Assembly (NCBI GenBank): GCA_009746045.1
Contig: RPFO01000065.1
Span: forward strand, 7,310,862-7,374,861
Direction: 5' to 3'
DNA from: Mesostigma viride
Lineage: Eukaryota; Streptophyta; Mesostigmatophyceae; Mesostigmatales; Mesostigmataceae
Length of the DNA: 64,000 nucleotides
Shown here: positions 9,535-21,100 of the stretch, in pieces
How positions within the stretch are numbered: position 1 is the stretch's first letter
Layout of the letters: every line of letters begins with the position of its first letter
Made by a program: the position numbers and the translations under genes
The notes under the pieces: model-generated
What the model was told of the DNA's origin: nothing
What the model saw: only the letters and a program-made list of their open reading frames with translations
Databases searched by the model: none

Positions 9535-11399
9535 CTAATAAAGTTTTCCGAAACTAAAACGCAATATTATGACGAGCAAACGCCCGACTACGCAACGCAG
9601 CCTGGGGCTGCGATGAGCCAAGAAAATTCGCCTGCAGCTCCGGCTGCAATTCCGCCCGGCCTTCCAGGCAGCGGTGCCACTACCCAAGCATTTGTAGTGC
9701 ACTCGATCGGCTCCTGCTGCGGCCTCGCCCTCAGCATCGCCTGATCCCAAACGCAGCCGCGCCCAGCTAGCACCGGTCGCGCTGGACAGAACCGCGCCAG
9801 TCCGGCCGGAACCCTTCAAAGTCGACGATCACGAATGGCTAGCAACCTGTCCCCAAGCGATGCCCTGCATTGCATCTTCTACGGGGACTACGCCTCGCTT
9901 TACAACCTGTGCCTCCATCTCCACAGCATCGACCGTCTCATCTACCCAGACGGCAAATGGTGCCCCCTCGCCTATGTGACGGAGCACCCCCTACCCCGCC
10001 CCCGCCTTCAGCATCTCATCCTCTGCTCCCTTCTCATGCGCTCTGACGGCGAGATCTGGGCTTCATCCATCTCCGAATCCACACTCCGTTCCATCCTTAC
10101 GGAAGCCTTCCAGCAGCACGTGACCCCCCTTTCTGCCGATGTGGCAGCAATGGGAGGCACGCTGGCTACTGAGCTCCCGGCTCACCTTTCCACCACCGTC
10201 GCCTCCAGCTCCACTGCCATTTCCGCCTCCACTGCCGACATCAAGGCCCAGCTCCTCGACCTCGACAAGCGCCTCCATGCCACCGCCCTCAGTCTGCACG
10301 ACACCGCAGGCCTCACCGCCCAGGCCGGCGGTGAAGGACATCCGGCTGCCCAGCCGGCATCTCCTGGCCCGGCCAGCGATGCTCCTTCCTGACCCAGACC
10401 TGGGCGGACTTGCTTAATCACCACACCACCTCCACCACCTCCACCATCGCGGCACAGCTCAATCAAGCAACAAGCACTCGACCTTCGTGAGGAGGCCGAG
10501 CTTGACAAGCGCAGCCACAATGTCATCGTCGATCAAGCACTTCGACCAGCCGTCAGACGAGACCTCGACGACTCTTCTCACAGCATTTAAGCGCGCGACA
10601 TTCTTGCCCCCATGCAACTCACTGGTGAGTGAGATGTCGGCTGTCCGCCTCCCCCGCGCACAGGGTAAGGCTGGCCCGGTACCCGTGCTCCTCACCTGCG
10701 GACAAGCTGTCGTTCCGCAAGAAGCTCTCGTGGACTAGCTCGCTACACGCTGGACGACGACTTGACCCTGCATATGGCCCAGCAATTAATTAACAACGGC
10801 GACGCGAGCTATGGCCGACCTACCTTCAGTTCCGGCAGAGCGCAGGGGGGAAACCGGTATACTGGAGGGGGGCGCGGTCATCCACGTTGACCACAAGCCA
10901 TGGCAGGCACCTCCTGCCACCCCAGCAACCTCAGCAGTCTAGGGAATATATAACAGTAGTGTAGATTAGTCATGGGCGTAGCCTAGCATGTGGCCTACGC
11001 GCATGTGCGCCCATCATGGCCCGGCCCCATGGATGACGCCTTCAGATTTTAGCCAAGCCATGCCTATAATAATGGGACCCCCATGGATGCCTTGCATTAA
11101 TTAAGCCACGCTCTGCCTATGCAGAGAGTCACTCTCTGTTGAGAAGCCATGCATGCCCTATAGCGCTTGTATAGCCATGATGATCTTCCACCCCATGACA
11201 GGCCTTAATTGAGCTCTGAGACATCATGGTGGTGCCGGTGCCCTTGGTGCACCTATAGAGCAAGTGTCCTTCAGTACATTCCCACCCTTGCAGGAAGTAC
11301 TAACTACTGGCCCAGAATGTATTAAGAGCCATACGCCCCATTCTCTGGGATATGTGCTACATACTACTCCCAACGGAGTTAATTAATTAATTAATTAAT
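9535..11399 (+). mobile_element. L1-ORF1-like retroelement copy 3
   Basis: Begins directly after the (TTAA)n tail of copy 2 with the same 5' leader (TTTTCCGAAACTAAAACGCA). It carries a decayed ORF (ATG at 9569) and the 3' region with the CTCCCAACGGAG hairpin, and ends in (TTAA)n at about 11381-11398. It contains several short TTAATTAA/ATTAATTAAC insertions inside the ORF. The head-to-tail position against copy 2 suggests insertion into the TTAA-rich tail of an earlier copy. Confidence 0.7.
9569..10942 (+). pseudogene. L1-ORF1-like protein, copy 3, multiple frameshifts
   Basis: Recognisable pieces are a DALHCIFYGDYASLYNLCLH segment (about 9865), TEAFQQHVTPLSADVAAMGG (about 10099), a coiled-coil-like ISASTADIKAQLLDLDKRLH stretch (about 10230) and a C-terminal KPVYWRG/VIHVDHKPW remnant (about 10850-10910). 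They lie in different frames with in-frame stops, so the gene is dead. This copy differs from the other copies throughout, so it is an older insertion. Confidence 0.6.
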
Positions 11400-11949
11400 C
11401 AAACTCGTGCTCCCGTTGGGGAGTCACGGAGCACCGAAGTGCTTTTAATCCCTGTACGTGTGTGCACAACAGGAGAAAGGGCAGAGACCCCCAGTCTCCT
11501 TCATGCCAAAGGCATGCTACAGCTGCATTCAGGCACTTTAGCTAAACGGACACGCTAACGATCGATCCGGCAATCTGTGGGTGCAATAAGACCCATGGGT
11601 GCAATAAGACCCAACGGAGTTATGTTCCTAATTAATTAATTACTGCCACATGCAGCAGCAATCGGACGATCCGGCAAATTCTGTGGGTGCATGCAATAAG
11701 CCCGCGCGTGACCCGCGTGAATAGTGAGACCCGCGTGAGCATATCATGGCCAGCTAGGAACGTGGGCAAGCAAGCCGAGCATAGCCAGGGCGTAGCATGC
11801 ATGGCTGGCTGTACTACTACTAATGCTAAGCTAGGCTATAAGGCTATGGCTGGCTGTGTACCGTGCGTTAGCGGTGCACGTGACTAGTTATGGTGGCAAG
11901 GCTAGGCATGGCTGCCATGGCGGCGGTGACTGCCGATGATTACAAGGGC

Positions 11950-12780
11950 TAATCTAGCCCGCAGGGGGCGTGACTCCACATCTTGTGGTTGATCAGTCAG
12001 GTCCCCGCCCCGCCAGTACACCTTGGGCTTCTGGGGATCCTGCTTGTCAGCGGAGGTATTCAGGCCATGACAGGCCGGGGCGCGTCGCTGCTGCTGCTGA
12101 GCCGGGGGGTCAGGTCGTCGTCCATCGTCCAGGTATGGTCCTGCAACCTCTTGCGACGTACGAGAAATGAACCGCTGCTTGTCCTCAGGGGAGGGGAAGT
12201 TGAGCAGGACTGGTGGGGGAGCCGCCTTGTCCCGTGAGTGGCCGGGGAGGGCGGTGGCACCCATGCACGCAGTTCTACTGACATCATCACCTACCAGGCC
12301 CAAGCTGGTCCTTGAGATCGTTGGCACAAGAGTGGTTGCCGTCTCCCCTGGCTCAGTCTGGGGGAAACGATGCAGCATGCACTCGGCACTCGCGGTGCAT
12401 GAGCGCGGTCGGTGGCCTCCCGTTGTTTTGCCCGGCAGCCGAGGTCTTCCAGCAGTCTTGGAGTTTCGTGGCGATGGCCGGCGTCAGTGCATGGTCGAGG
12501 CGGTCGCTGACCGCAGCAGGTCGGCCGCCTATTATAGGAGTGCGGCGAGAGGCTACCATCTGCCGCGGCCGCCAGGGTCCGGGCTGGGTTGCGATGGTGG
12601 CCGTCTGCACTGCAATATCGCCGGGACCTGCGCGCGACTAGGGCGTCGGTTAATTTGGGCGGTGATGGCTTCGAGCTTCTGGCGGAAGAGCACTTAGAGC
12701 AGGCCGCACTTGCCCTCCATGCACCTGCATGATTTAGGCGGGAGACGAGTGCAGCATGCGCCTCCTTGTCCCCATGCATG
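11950..12780 (-). pseudogene. L1-ORF1-like protein, subfamily 2, left arm
   Basis: Reads outward from the centre. Recognisable parts are HAALVSRLNHAG at the start and KAAPPPVLLNFPSPEDKQRF followed by DPQKPKVYWRGGDL near the end. This is the same C-terminal layout (PVLL-x-F, EDKQRF, WRG) as the first subfamily. Several frameshifts and a deletion near the DDL motif break it. Confidence 0.55.
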
Positions 12781-12856
12781 GCTCTTGAGCACTGGTATTA
12801 AGGGCCAGACGCAGGGGGTGATCCGCCTTGGAACCCTGCTCGCGGGGTAAGGCTGC

Positions 12857-13076
12857 ATGGCTCCCCAGTGCTCCTCACCTTTGACACCATGGCGGATAAG
12901 ATGGAGTTCCTCAAGCGTCGCAAGCGGCTTCAATGGGGGGAACTCCTACATGCATGAGCTGGACGACGACCTGACCTTGACCGGCAGCAACAACGGCGCG
13001 ACGGGAGCTATAGATGCATGGCCGACCTACCTCCAGCTCCGGCAGACGGCAGGGCAAAAGCCGGTATAGTACTGGA
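12857..13076 (+). pseudogene. Fragment of subfamily-1 ORF C-terminus
   Basis: Encodes VLLTFDTMADKMEFLKRRKR, then LDDDLTLTGSNNGATGAIDA and YLQLRQTAGQKPV, matching the C-terminal block of the copy at 4938-5197 with indels. It is isolated in the centre of the fold-back and lacks the tail. Confidence 0.55.
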
Positions 13077-13439
13077 TATGCACTGGTTCGTCGGGCCCCC
13101 TTTGCCTGGCTCATAGACAATATTCTTATATAACTGATGTTTAGGCGGGTCAGCCGGGTTCGCGGCCAGCATGCCTAGCAAAGCGTGCACGTGCCTGGCG
13201 CTTCTAACATAATTCACTACAATAATGAAGGTACGGTGATGCATGACGCAACCTTGCCAGACACCGCGGGCGGCGTCTGCAGTGGACATGCATGGAGGCC
13301 GGAGGGGGTTTATGCCTTGTTGCCAAAAGCAAAACGGGCCTTTGGAAAAGGAGCTTGCCGGCTCCCAGCCCAACCCACTCGCCATCGTCCTGGCCCAGCC
13401 TTCTGGGCTCGCCAATCCGATCCATCGCCAGCATACCCA

Positions 13440-14716
13440 TCGCCAAGCGCTTCGCCTGAACCCAAGAAACCATGCCACGACCACAAATGGCGACAGTGGC
13501 TATACCCGATTACGACCGGCTTTTCTTTTACGCACTGGCTGCAGCTTACCACAGCAGAATGCGCCGAAATAGTGCGTTACTTAGCACAGGAACGCAAGCT
13601 CCATGGGTGCACATGGCCAATCCCCGCGACGAGAACCTGGAGAGGTTCTTTAATAGGGGAGACCACCGCCTCGCTATCCTGTGCAGCTTCTTCCAGCTAC
13701 CCCTGGACAAAATCGCCGCCAAACATCCGCGCCCCAGCCCAGCCTGCGCAGCCGACAGCCACATCGGCTTCCTCCCTCTGCAAGGATGACATCCGAGCAG
13801 TGCTGGAGGAGCACGTGACCTGGCCGTTGGCCGAGAAGCTGACCTCGCTGAACACGACACTCAACACGGTGGATCGAGGCCCGGGTCTCCAATGTGGAAA
13901 CCAAGGTCGTCCACCAGCTCCAACCCCAGTTTACGCGGCGTTGCACACCGCGGCACAGGCATCCATGAGACGCACGCTGCACTTGTCTCTCGCCTCAACC
14001 AGGTGGAGGGCAAGTGCGGCGTGCTCATGAAGAAGCTTGAAGCCATCACCGCCCACACCGAGGCCCTTGCCTCACGGCAGGTCCCAAAGATAGCGGAGCA
14101 GACGGCCACCATATCGCATCCCAGCCACCCCGGCTGGATGCTGGTGACCTCCCGCCCCTCTCCTCAGTATGCGGACCTGCTGCGGACAGCGACCGCCTCC
14201 ACCACCGACGCCATCGCTACAAAGCTCCAGGAGCTGGAATCAGACCTCCGCCAGGCTCAACAACGGGAGGCCATGCAGTGACCGCGCCCGCCGCGACTGC
14301 CGGGTGCATGGTGCTGCGTCGCTTCCCCCAGAAGCCAGGTGAGACGTCAACCTCCCTTGCCGACGAGCTTAAGGACCAGCTCCTTACCCTCGATCATGGG
14401 CCTGGTAGGTGAGGTAGAACTGCGTGGGTGCCACGTACCGCCTTCCCCACTCACGGGACAAGGCGGCTCCCCCACCAGTCCTGCTCACCTTCCCGGCGTG
14501 AGGACAAGCAGCGGTTTCTCTCTCGTCGCAATTAAGCGGTTGCACGACCTCACCTGGACGCTGGATGACGACCTGACCCCCGCTCAGCAGCAGCAGCGAC
14601 GTGACCTGTGGCCTGAATACCTCCGCCACAAGCAGGACCCCCAGAAGCCCAAGTTGTACTGGAGGGGCGGGGACCTGATGATCAACCACAAGATGTGGAC
14701 GCCCCCAGCGGGCTAG
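13440..14716 (+). pseudogene. L1-ORF1-like protein, subfamily 2, right arm
   Basis: Long but frame-broken coding remnant. The N-terminal part reads WLQLTTAECAEIVRYLAQER. A middle helical part follows (KDDIRAVLEEHVTWPLAEKL, then HAALVSRLNQVEGKCGVLMK), then a C-terminal part in which PPPVLLTFP, EDKQRF, a DDDLTPAQQQQRRDLWPEYL-type stretch and QKPKLYWRGGDLMINHKMW appear in two frames. The stop is at 14714-14716. It is the better-preserved half of the inverted pair. Confidence 0.6.
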
Positions 14717-15127
14717 TGTAGCCCTAGCTTGGCTTAATTGGTAGTCACTGCCGCCATGGCAGCTATGCTTAGAATGTTTGCCTAGTTGTGCCACCTTACC
14801 TAGTCACGTGCACCGCTAACGCACGGTACACAACTGGCAGCCATAGCCCTAGCTTAGTCCTTGTACAGCCATGCTACGTCCTGGCTTCGATCAGATTACT
14901 TGCCCACGCTCCTTAATTATGATATGCTCACATGAGTCTTATTGCACCCACAGACTGCCGGATCGTTAGCATGTCCGTTTAGCTAGCGTGCCCGCATGCA
15001 GCTGTGGCATGCCTTTGGCATGAAGGAGACTGCATGGGGGTCTCTGCCCTTTCTCCTGTTGTGCACACACGTACAGGGATTAAAAGCACTTCGGTGCTCC
15101 GCGTGACTCCCCAACGGGAGCACATGT

Positions 15128-17788
15128 ATGGGGGACGTGCGCCCGCCGAATTTTTTGGCGCCAAAAATATTCGCGGTATGGCCGTGAAGTTAAAAGTGGG
15201 TGCACGGTGCGCGCACCCCTTGCGGAAGTGGCCATGGCGACTGCGTTTAGGCGAAACTAGCCATGTAGGGCTAGAGAAATGCAAAAAAAATGCTCGAATG
15301 TTGGAGACGATGATTTAATGATGTTGGGGTGTGGCGGCAAGTTGCTGGTTTACAATATCGCTGCTTTCTTTTACTGCCATCGGCATGGGGGGTAATCTGC
15401 ATTTTTTGGTCGCGCGGAATAAAATAGAATTCGTGATAGCGGCAGTGAATTCGCAGTTTTGGGGGGCTTTTTGACCGTAAACGATGCATTAATATCGGTA
15501 GCATTGAATTCCAAACCAAACTGGTGCTTTTTGCTACATTTTCGGCTATTCTCGGTAAGTAATTCTTCAGGCCTGCGCAGTGCATGTCGGAACCTTCCAT
15601 GGAAGAACGGCCGTTGTTGCGCGCCTGGGCGAGGGATCTGCGAGGGACAGGTATAGATTTGTCGCGAATGTTATGTGCTATCAGTTCTTTCTTCTATGAG
15701 CTCATCGTTCGAAGTTTTTTTCGTTCTTTTTGGGCAGTTTCCGCCAGCTAGCTCGCCGTTGCTTGCCGTGGTGTTGTCGAATACCTGGTAGATTTAGATT
15801 GTTTTCGCTGACGTCGTGGTCAGGGCCGCTTCAGTCGAAGCCTATATCTTCTCGGGAAGGTTTAAGGCATTTCATAAAACGTGTTCTGGCAAGGATGTTG
15901 TGCGTATGGACGCTTCTTGTTGTGTGAGAGTGACGCACCCTCTCTTCGCAGCGGCATCACAGCGCTCATGCGCTGGAGGGCCGCCAATGGTTTCTTTCCA
16001 TTTTATCGTGCAGGGGAGGAAGTGTTTTATTGACGATCATGTTGGAGATATTGCATTTGTGTGACTGCATGTAGATAGCTACCACCATTGGTTTATTTGA
16101 GCTTTCCCTTGATATCATCATGTGAAAAGACTGCAATGTGCTGAGCCAACCATGGTTGACTGCATGCAAGCTTTGTATGCCATGATCTCCTTGGTTCCTT
16201 GCCCTCCATAGTTCCAGTTTGTTGCCCATCTCAGGTAGGGCAGTTCAGGAGTTGTTGCTGTGTTGATTAGCTTGGTTGGCATCAACCTTACACTCTAACC
16301 TGGGAGAAACATAGAAAATGCTGGTAAGGCATTTTAGTGCCATCATCATTATTGCTATTCACATGCTTATTAGTCTGGCCATGCTCGAGGGACGGTTAAG
16401 GGGTATGAGGTGTGTGGCCAACCCTGTGTACTTCATAACATATTCAGCATGGATTTGATGCATGTTGGATGGCATGTAAAGTGTAATTGTGTTTATACTT
16501 GGTTACTGAGTGTCCTTAGCGCCTGTCCGGTGGTCGTCTAGGAAACTCATCAGTGCGTGTCACAGTGACCCCCAACCTTGAGCATGTGTCGTCATCAGTG
16601 TGTAATAGTTATTTATATGTGCTTTTGGTCATAGATTTGCCGAGTTCTAATCATGAAGTTTACAAGGTAACCTTGGGTAGAGTATAGTGTATGCTCTCTT
16701 GGCATGTATGCCTAGCGATCGTGTTGCTATGCTTGCGTTTGCAAGGTTGGCCATGCCGAGGGCAGGTAAGGGCAGATGCGGTGCCTAGCCGTTTGCTTAT
16801 GGGTGTAGACACCTCCCCCGCTGCCCTTGCACAGCTGGATGAGCTGAGGAAAAAGAGGGAGTGCCAGCAGGTGGTCAAGAAGACGCTAGAGTACAAGGCT
16901 GAGGCAGCCCGGGCGTGGCATGTGAAGCGTGGCCATCGCTGGGATGAGGGCAAGGTAGATGCCCAGAGGGGCCAGGTCACCTACAGCAAGGGGGTGCACT
17001 ATGGGGGTGTGGGGGCTGCTACTGGGGGGGCGGGGGCGGGCAGCAATGAGGATGATGATGACACTGCACACATCCCTTGCTTGCGCTGCTCTAAGACCGA
17101 TGCATCTGATGATGACCCTTTCTTGCTGTGCAGCACACCCGGGTGCGATGGGGGGCTCCACCTGAGCTGCACGGTCCCTCTCCTGCCCAGCGTACCTGAT
17201 GGGGACTGGTTCTGCCCAGTTTGCTGTGGGGAAGACTGTGATGATGGCAGTGATAGTGACAGTGACTAGTATAATGGACGCCCAGGTGGCATGCTGCCAA
17301 AGAGCATAACTTCCACACCGCTTGTCCAAATGCAGCCAGATTTTGCCAGCGTGTGTGTCGATGACTAATGGAATTTTGAATATCATGTTTGGCCCATTTC
17401 ACATGTGTTTGGTATTTTATTATTTTTGGCATGTGTGAAAAACAGCGTTTTTGTACTTGCAAGAGCATAAAAATTCTAAAGCATGTCAGATATGGGTTGT
17501 GAGTGGCTCTAATTTTTGGCCACCCACGACCTGCTTGGGCAATATCATGCCTGGCCTGAATTGATGTGTGCATTGGCTGGGGCATACTGTGCCCTAATTA
17601 GCGTCTTTTTCTATTTTTAGCGCGATACCGGCGCGTGGTTGGGGGTAGAACCATCAATGAATGCATGGATAACTCACTAAACATGTTATTTAGGGCCCCT
17701 AATCATGGCTGGGCATAATTCAATTGAATTCATATTGAAACAAGTGTATTCCAGTTTTGGGGGGTTTTGGTGGCACACCTCCCCTTAA
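15128..17788. mobile_element. TTAA-target DNA transposon, copy B (with PHD ORF)
   Basis: The left end starts GGGGGACGTGCGCCCGCCGA, followed by the near-palindromic GAATTTTTTGGCGCC block. The right end is ...CACACCTCCCC followed by TTAA at 17785-17788. The left TTAA is not preserved; the element abuts the fold-back retroelement. It shares long blocks with C/E, D and F, for example GAGCTCATCGTTCGAAGTTT at about 15697 and GGAGATATTGCATTTGTGTG at about 16042. It is some 700 bp longer than A and D without their insertions. The extra length includes the PHD-finger ORF. Confidence 0.75.
16691..17269 (+). CDS. PHD-finger protein encoded within TTAA element B
   Basis: A 192-residue ORF; a second ATG at 16799 would give 156 residues and may be the true start or part of an exon. 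After a charged helix (about 48-70) and an acidic DDDD patch there is a complete C4HC3 PHD finger: Cys130, Cys133, Cys147, Cys152, His157, Cys160, Cys175 and Cys178, with the usual Trp two residues before Cys175. The protein ends in an Asp/Ser-rich acidic tail. PHD fingers read histone H3 tails. In a transposon it could serve chromatin targeting, or be the zinc-binding tail of a lost transposase, since cysteine-rich C-terminal domains occur in piggyBac-type enzymes. An ORF captured from the host is equally possible. Upstream sequence shows splice-like AG/GT borders, so it may be a last exon. Confidence 0.65.
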   Translation: MLSWHVCLAIVLLCLRLQGWPCRGQVRADAVPSRLLMGVDTSPAALAQLDELRKKRECQQVVKKTLEYKAEAARAWHVKRGHRWDEGKVDAQRGQVTYSKGVHYGGVGAATGGAGAGSNEDDDDTAHIPCLRCSKTDASDDDPFLLCSTPGCDGGLHLSCTVPLLPSVPDGDWFCPVCCGEDCDDGSDSDSD

Positions 17789-17834
17789 TTAATTAATTAA
17801 TGCCTTGTTGCATGATCGAGTGCGCACCGAGATG

Positions 17835-18171
17835 GTCGACCCCCCGATCATATACAAATAATGATCAGGGGGGCGGGGACGCGAGCGCGAGCAAGGACAG
17901 CCCATAGAGCGGCCCAGCGGACCGAATAAAAAATTTTGATGAAGTCGACGAAGATCAGGATGGTGGGAAACTCACCAGGCTGTACGGGAGCGTGATCTCC
18001 TCGAAGAGGCGCCGCGCGACAAAGATGGCCATGACTGTGTTGCGCCCAGGCCGGAAGCCCAGTTGGCTGTCCCCTATAGGTGACGGTCCAAAGTGCTCAG
18101 AACGAAGGCGGTTGAGGATCATGCGAATAAACAGTTTAAGCACGGCGATCGACTGGATGCAAACGCCTCGA
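17835..18171 (-). pseudogene. LINE reverse transcriptase fragment
   Basis: Minus-strand reading from the edge of the GTGA array: GVCIQSIAVLKLFIRMILNR, then a QLGFRPGRNTVMAIFVARRL segment, both typical of the fingers/palm entry of non-LTR reverse transcriptases. A frameshift after about 17980 leads into LIFVDFIKIFYSVRWAALWA, which is motif A (FxDFxKAFDxV) with A and D of KAFD changed. The fragment lacks motifs B and C. Its N-terminal side is cut by the microsatellite. Confidence 0.75.
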
Positions 18172-21100
18172 GAGTGAGTGAGTGAGTGAGTGAGTGAGTG
18201 AGTGAGTGAGTGAGTGAGTGAGTGAGTGAGTGAGTGAGTGAGTGAGTGAGTGAGTGAGTGAGTGAGTGAGTGAGTGAGTGAGTGAGTGAGTGAGTGAGTG
18301 AGTGAGTGAGTGAGTGAGTGAGTGAGTGAGTGAGTGAGTGAGTGAGTGAGTGAGTGAGTGAGTGAGTGAGTGAGTGAGTGAGTGAGTGAGTGAGTGAGTG
18401 AGTGAGTGAGTGAGTGAGTGAGTGAGTGAGTGAGTGAGTGAGTGAGTGAGTGAGTGAGTGAGTGAGTGAGTGAGTGAGTGAGTGAGTGAGTGAGTGAGTG
18501 AGTGAGTGAGTGAGTGAGTGAGTGAGTGAGTGAGTGAGTGAGTGAGTGAGTGAGTGAGTGAGTGAGTGAGTGAGTGAGTGAGTGAGTGAGTGAGTGAGTG
18601 AGTGAGTGAGTGAGTGAGTGAGTGAGTGAGTGAGTGAGTGAGTGAGTGAGTGAGTGAGTGAGTGAGTGAGTGAGTGAGTGAGTGAGTGAGTGAGTGAGTG
18701 AGTGAGTGAGTGAGTGAGTGAGTGAGTGAGTGAGTGAGTGAGTGAGTGAGTGAGTGAGTGAGTGAGTGAGTGAGTGAGTGAGTGAGTGAGTGAGTGAGTG
18801 AGTGAGTGAGTGAGTGAGTGAGTGAGTGAGTGAGTGAGTGAGTGAGTGAGTGAGTGAGTGAGTGAGTGAGTGAGTGAGTGAGTGAGTGAGTGAGTGAGTG
18901 AGTGAGTGAGTGAGTGAGTGAGTGAGTGAGTGAGTGAGTGAGTGAGTGAGTGAGTGAGTGAGTGAGTGAGTGAGTGAGTGAGTGAGTGAGTGAGTGAGTG
19001 AGTGAGTGAGTGAGTGAGTGAGTGAGTGAGTGAGTGAGTGAGTGAGTGAGTGAGTGAGTGAGTGAGTGAGTGAGTGAGTGAGTGAGTGAGTGAGTGAGTG
19101 AGTGAGTGAGTGAGTGAGTGAGTGAGTGAGTGAGTGAGTGAGTGAGTGAGTGAGTGAGTGAGTGAGTGAGTGAGTGAGTGAGTGAGTGAGTGAGTGAGTG
19201 AGTGAGTGAGTGAGTGAGTGAGTGAGTGAGTGAGTGAGTGAGTGAGTGAGTGAGTGAGTGAGTGAGTGAGTGAGTGAGTGAGTGAGTGAGTGAGTGAGTG
19301 AGTGAGTGAGTGAGTGAGTGAGTGAGTGAGTGAGTGAGTGAGTGAGTGAGTGAGTGAGTGAGTGAGTGAGTGAGTGAGTGAGTGAGTGAGTGAGTGAGTG
19401 AGTGAGTGAGTGAGTGAGTGAGTGAGTGAGTGAGTGAGTGAGTGAGTGAGTGAGTGAGTGAGTGAGTGAGTGAGTGAGTGAGTGAGTGAGTGAGTGAGTG
19501 AGTGAGTGAGTGAGTGAGTGAGTGAGTGAGTGAGTGAGTGAGTGAGTGAGTGAGTGAGTGAGTGAGTGAGTGAGTGAGTGAGTGAGTGAGTGAGTGAGTG
19601 AGTGAGTGAGTGAGTGAGTGAGTGAGTGAGTGAGTGAGTGAGTGAGTGAGTGAGTGAGTGAGTGAGTGAGTGAGTGAGTGAGTGAGTGAGTGAGTGAGTG
19701 AGTGAGTGAGTGAGTGAGTGAGTGAGTGAGTGAGTGAGTGAGTGAGTGAGTGAGTGAGTGAGTGAGTGAGTGAGTGAGTGAGTGAGTGAGTGAGTGAGTG
19801 AGTGAGTGAGTGAGTGAGTGAGTGAGTGAGTGAGTGAGTGAGTGAGTGAGTGAGTGAGTGAGTGAGTGAGTGAGTGAGTGAGTGAGTGAGTGAGTGAGTG
19901 AGTGAGTGAGTGAGTGAGTGAGTGAGTGAGTGAGTGAGTGAGTGAGTGAGTGAGTGAGTGAGTGAGTGAGTGAGTGAGTGAGTGAGTGAGTGAGTGAGTG
20001 AGTGAGTGAGTGAGTGAGTGAGTGAGTGAGTGAGTGAGTGAGTGAGTGAGTGAGTGAGTGAGTGAGTGAGTGAGTGAGTGAGTGAGTGAGTGAGTGAGTG
20101 AGTGAGTGAGTGAGTGAGTGAGTGAGTGAGTGAGTGAGTGAGTGAGTGAGTGAGTGAGTGAGTGAGTGAGTGAGTGAGTGAGTGAGTGAGTGAGTGAGTG
20201 AGTGAGTGAGTGAGTGAGTGAGTGAGTGAGTGAGTGAGTGAGTGAGTGAGTGAGTGAGTGAGTGAGTGAGTGAGTGAGTGAGTGAGTGAGTGAGTGAGTG
20301 AGTGAGTGAGTGAGTGAGTGAGTGAGTGAGTGAGTGAGTGAGTGAGTGAGTGAGTGAGTGAGTGAGTGAGTGAGTGAGTGAGTGAGTGAGTGAGTGAGTG
20401 AGTGAGTGAGTGAGTGAGTGAGTGAGTGAGTGAGTGAGTGAGTGAGTGAGTGAGTGAGTGAGTGAGTGAGTGAGTGAGTGAGTGAGTGAGTGAGTGAGTG
20501 AGTGAGTGAGTGAGTGAGTGAGTGAGTGAGTGAGTGAGTGAGTGAGTGAGTGAGTGAGTGAGTGAGTGAGTGAGTGAGTGAGTGAGTGAGTGAGTGAGTG
20601 AGTGAGTGAGTGAGTGAGTGAGTGAGTGAGTGAGTGAGTGAGTGAGTGAGTGAGTGAGTGAGTGAGTGAGTGAGTGAGTGAGTGAGTGAGTGAGTGAGTG
20701 AGTGAGTGAGTGAGTGAGTGAGTGAGTGAGTGAGTGAGTGAGTGAGTGAGTGAGTGAGTGAGTGAGTGAGTGAGTGAGTGAGTGAGTGAGTGAGTGAGTG
20801 AGTGAGTGAGTGAGTGAGTGAGTGAGTGAGTGAGTGAGTGAGTGAGTGAGTGAGTGAGTGAGTGAGTGAGTGAGTGAGTGAGTGAGTGAGTGAGTGAGTG
20901 AGTGAGTGAGTGAGTGAGTGAGTGAGTGAGTGAGTGAGTGAGTGAGTGAGTGAGTGAGTGAGTGAGTGAGTGAGTGAGTGAGTGAGTGAGTGAGTGAGTG
21001 AGTGAGTGAGTGAGTGAGTGGGTGAGTGGGTGGGTGGGTGGGTGCATGGGTGGGTGGGTGGGTGGGTGGGTGGGTGGGTGGGTGGGTGGGTGGGTGGGTG

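Larger units (their letters stand above)
11401..15125. mobile_element. Fold-back arrangement of a second L1-ORF1-like subfamily
   Basis: The left arm (about 11401-12775) and right arm (about 13963-15125) are inverted copies of one sequence. Both outer ends carry GCTCCCGTTGGGGAGTCACG (or its complement), then GAAGTGCTTTTAATCC and a CAATAAGAC-CCA segment. Each arm holds an ORF remnant reading outward (minus on the left, plus on the right). The centre (12776-13962) has a fragment of the first subfamily and the N-terminal part of the right copy. A solitary copy of the end sequence also sits at 6536-6640. Confidence 0.68.
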
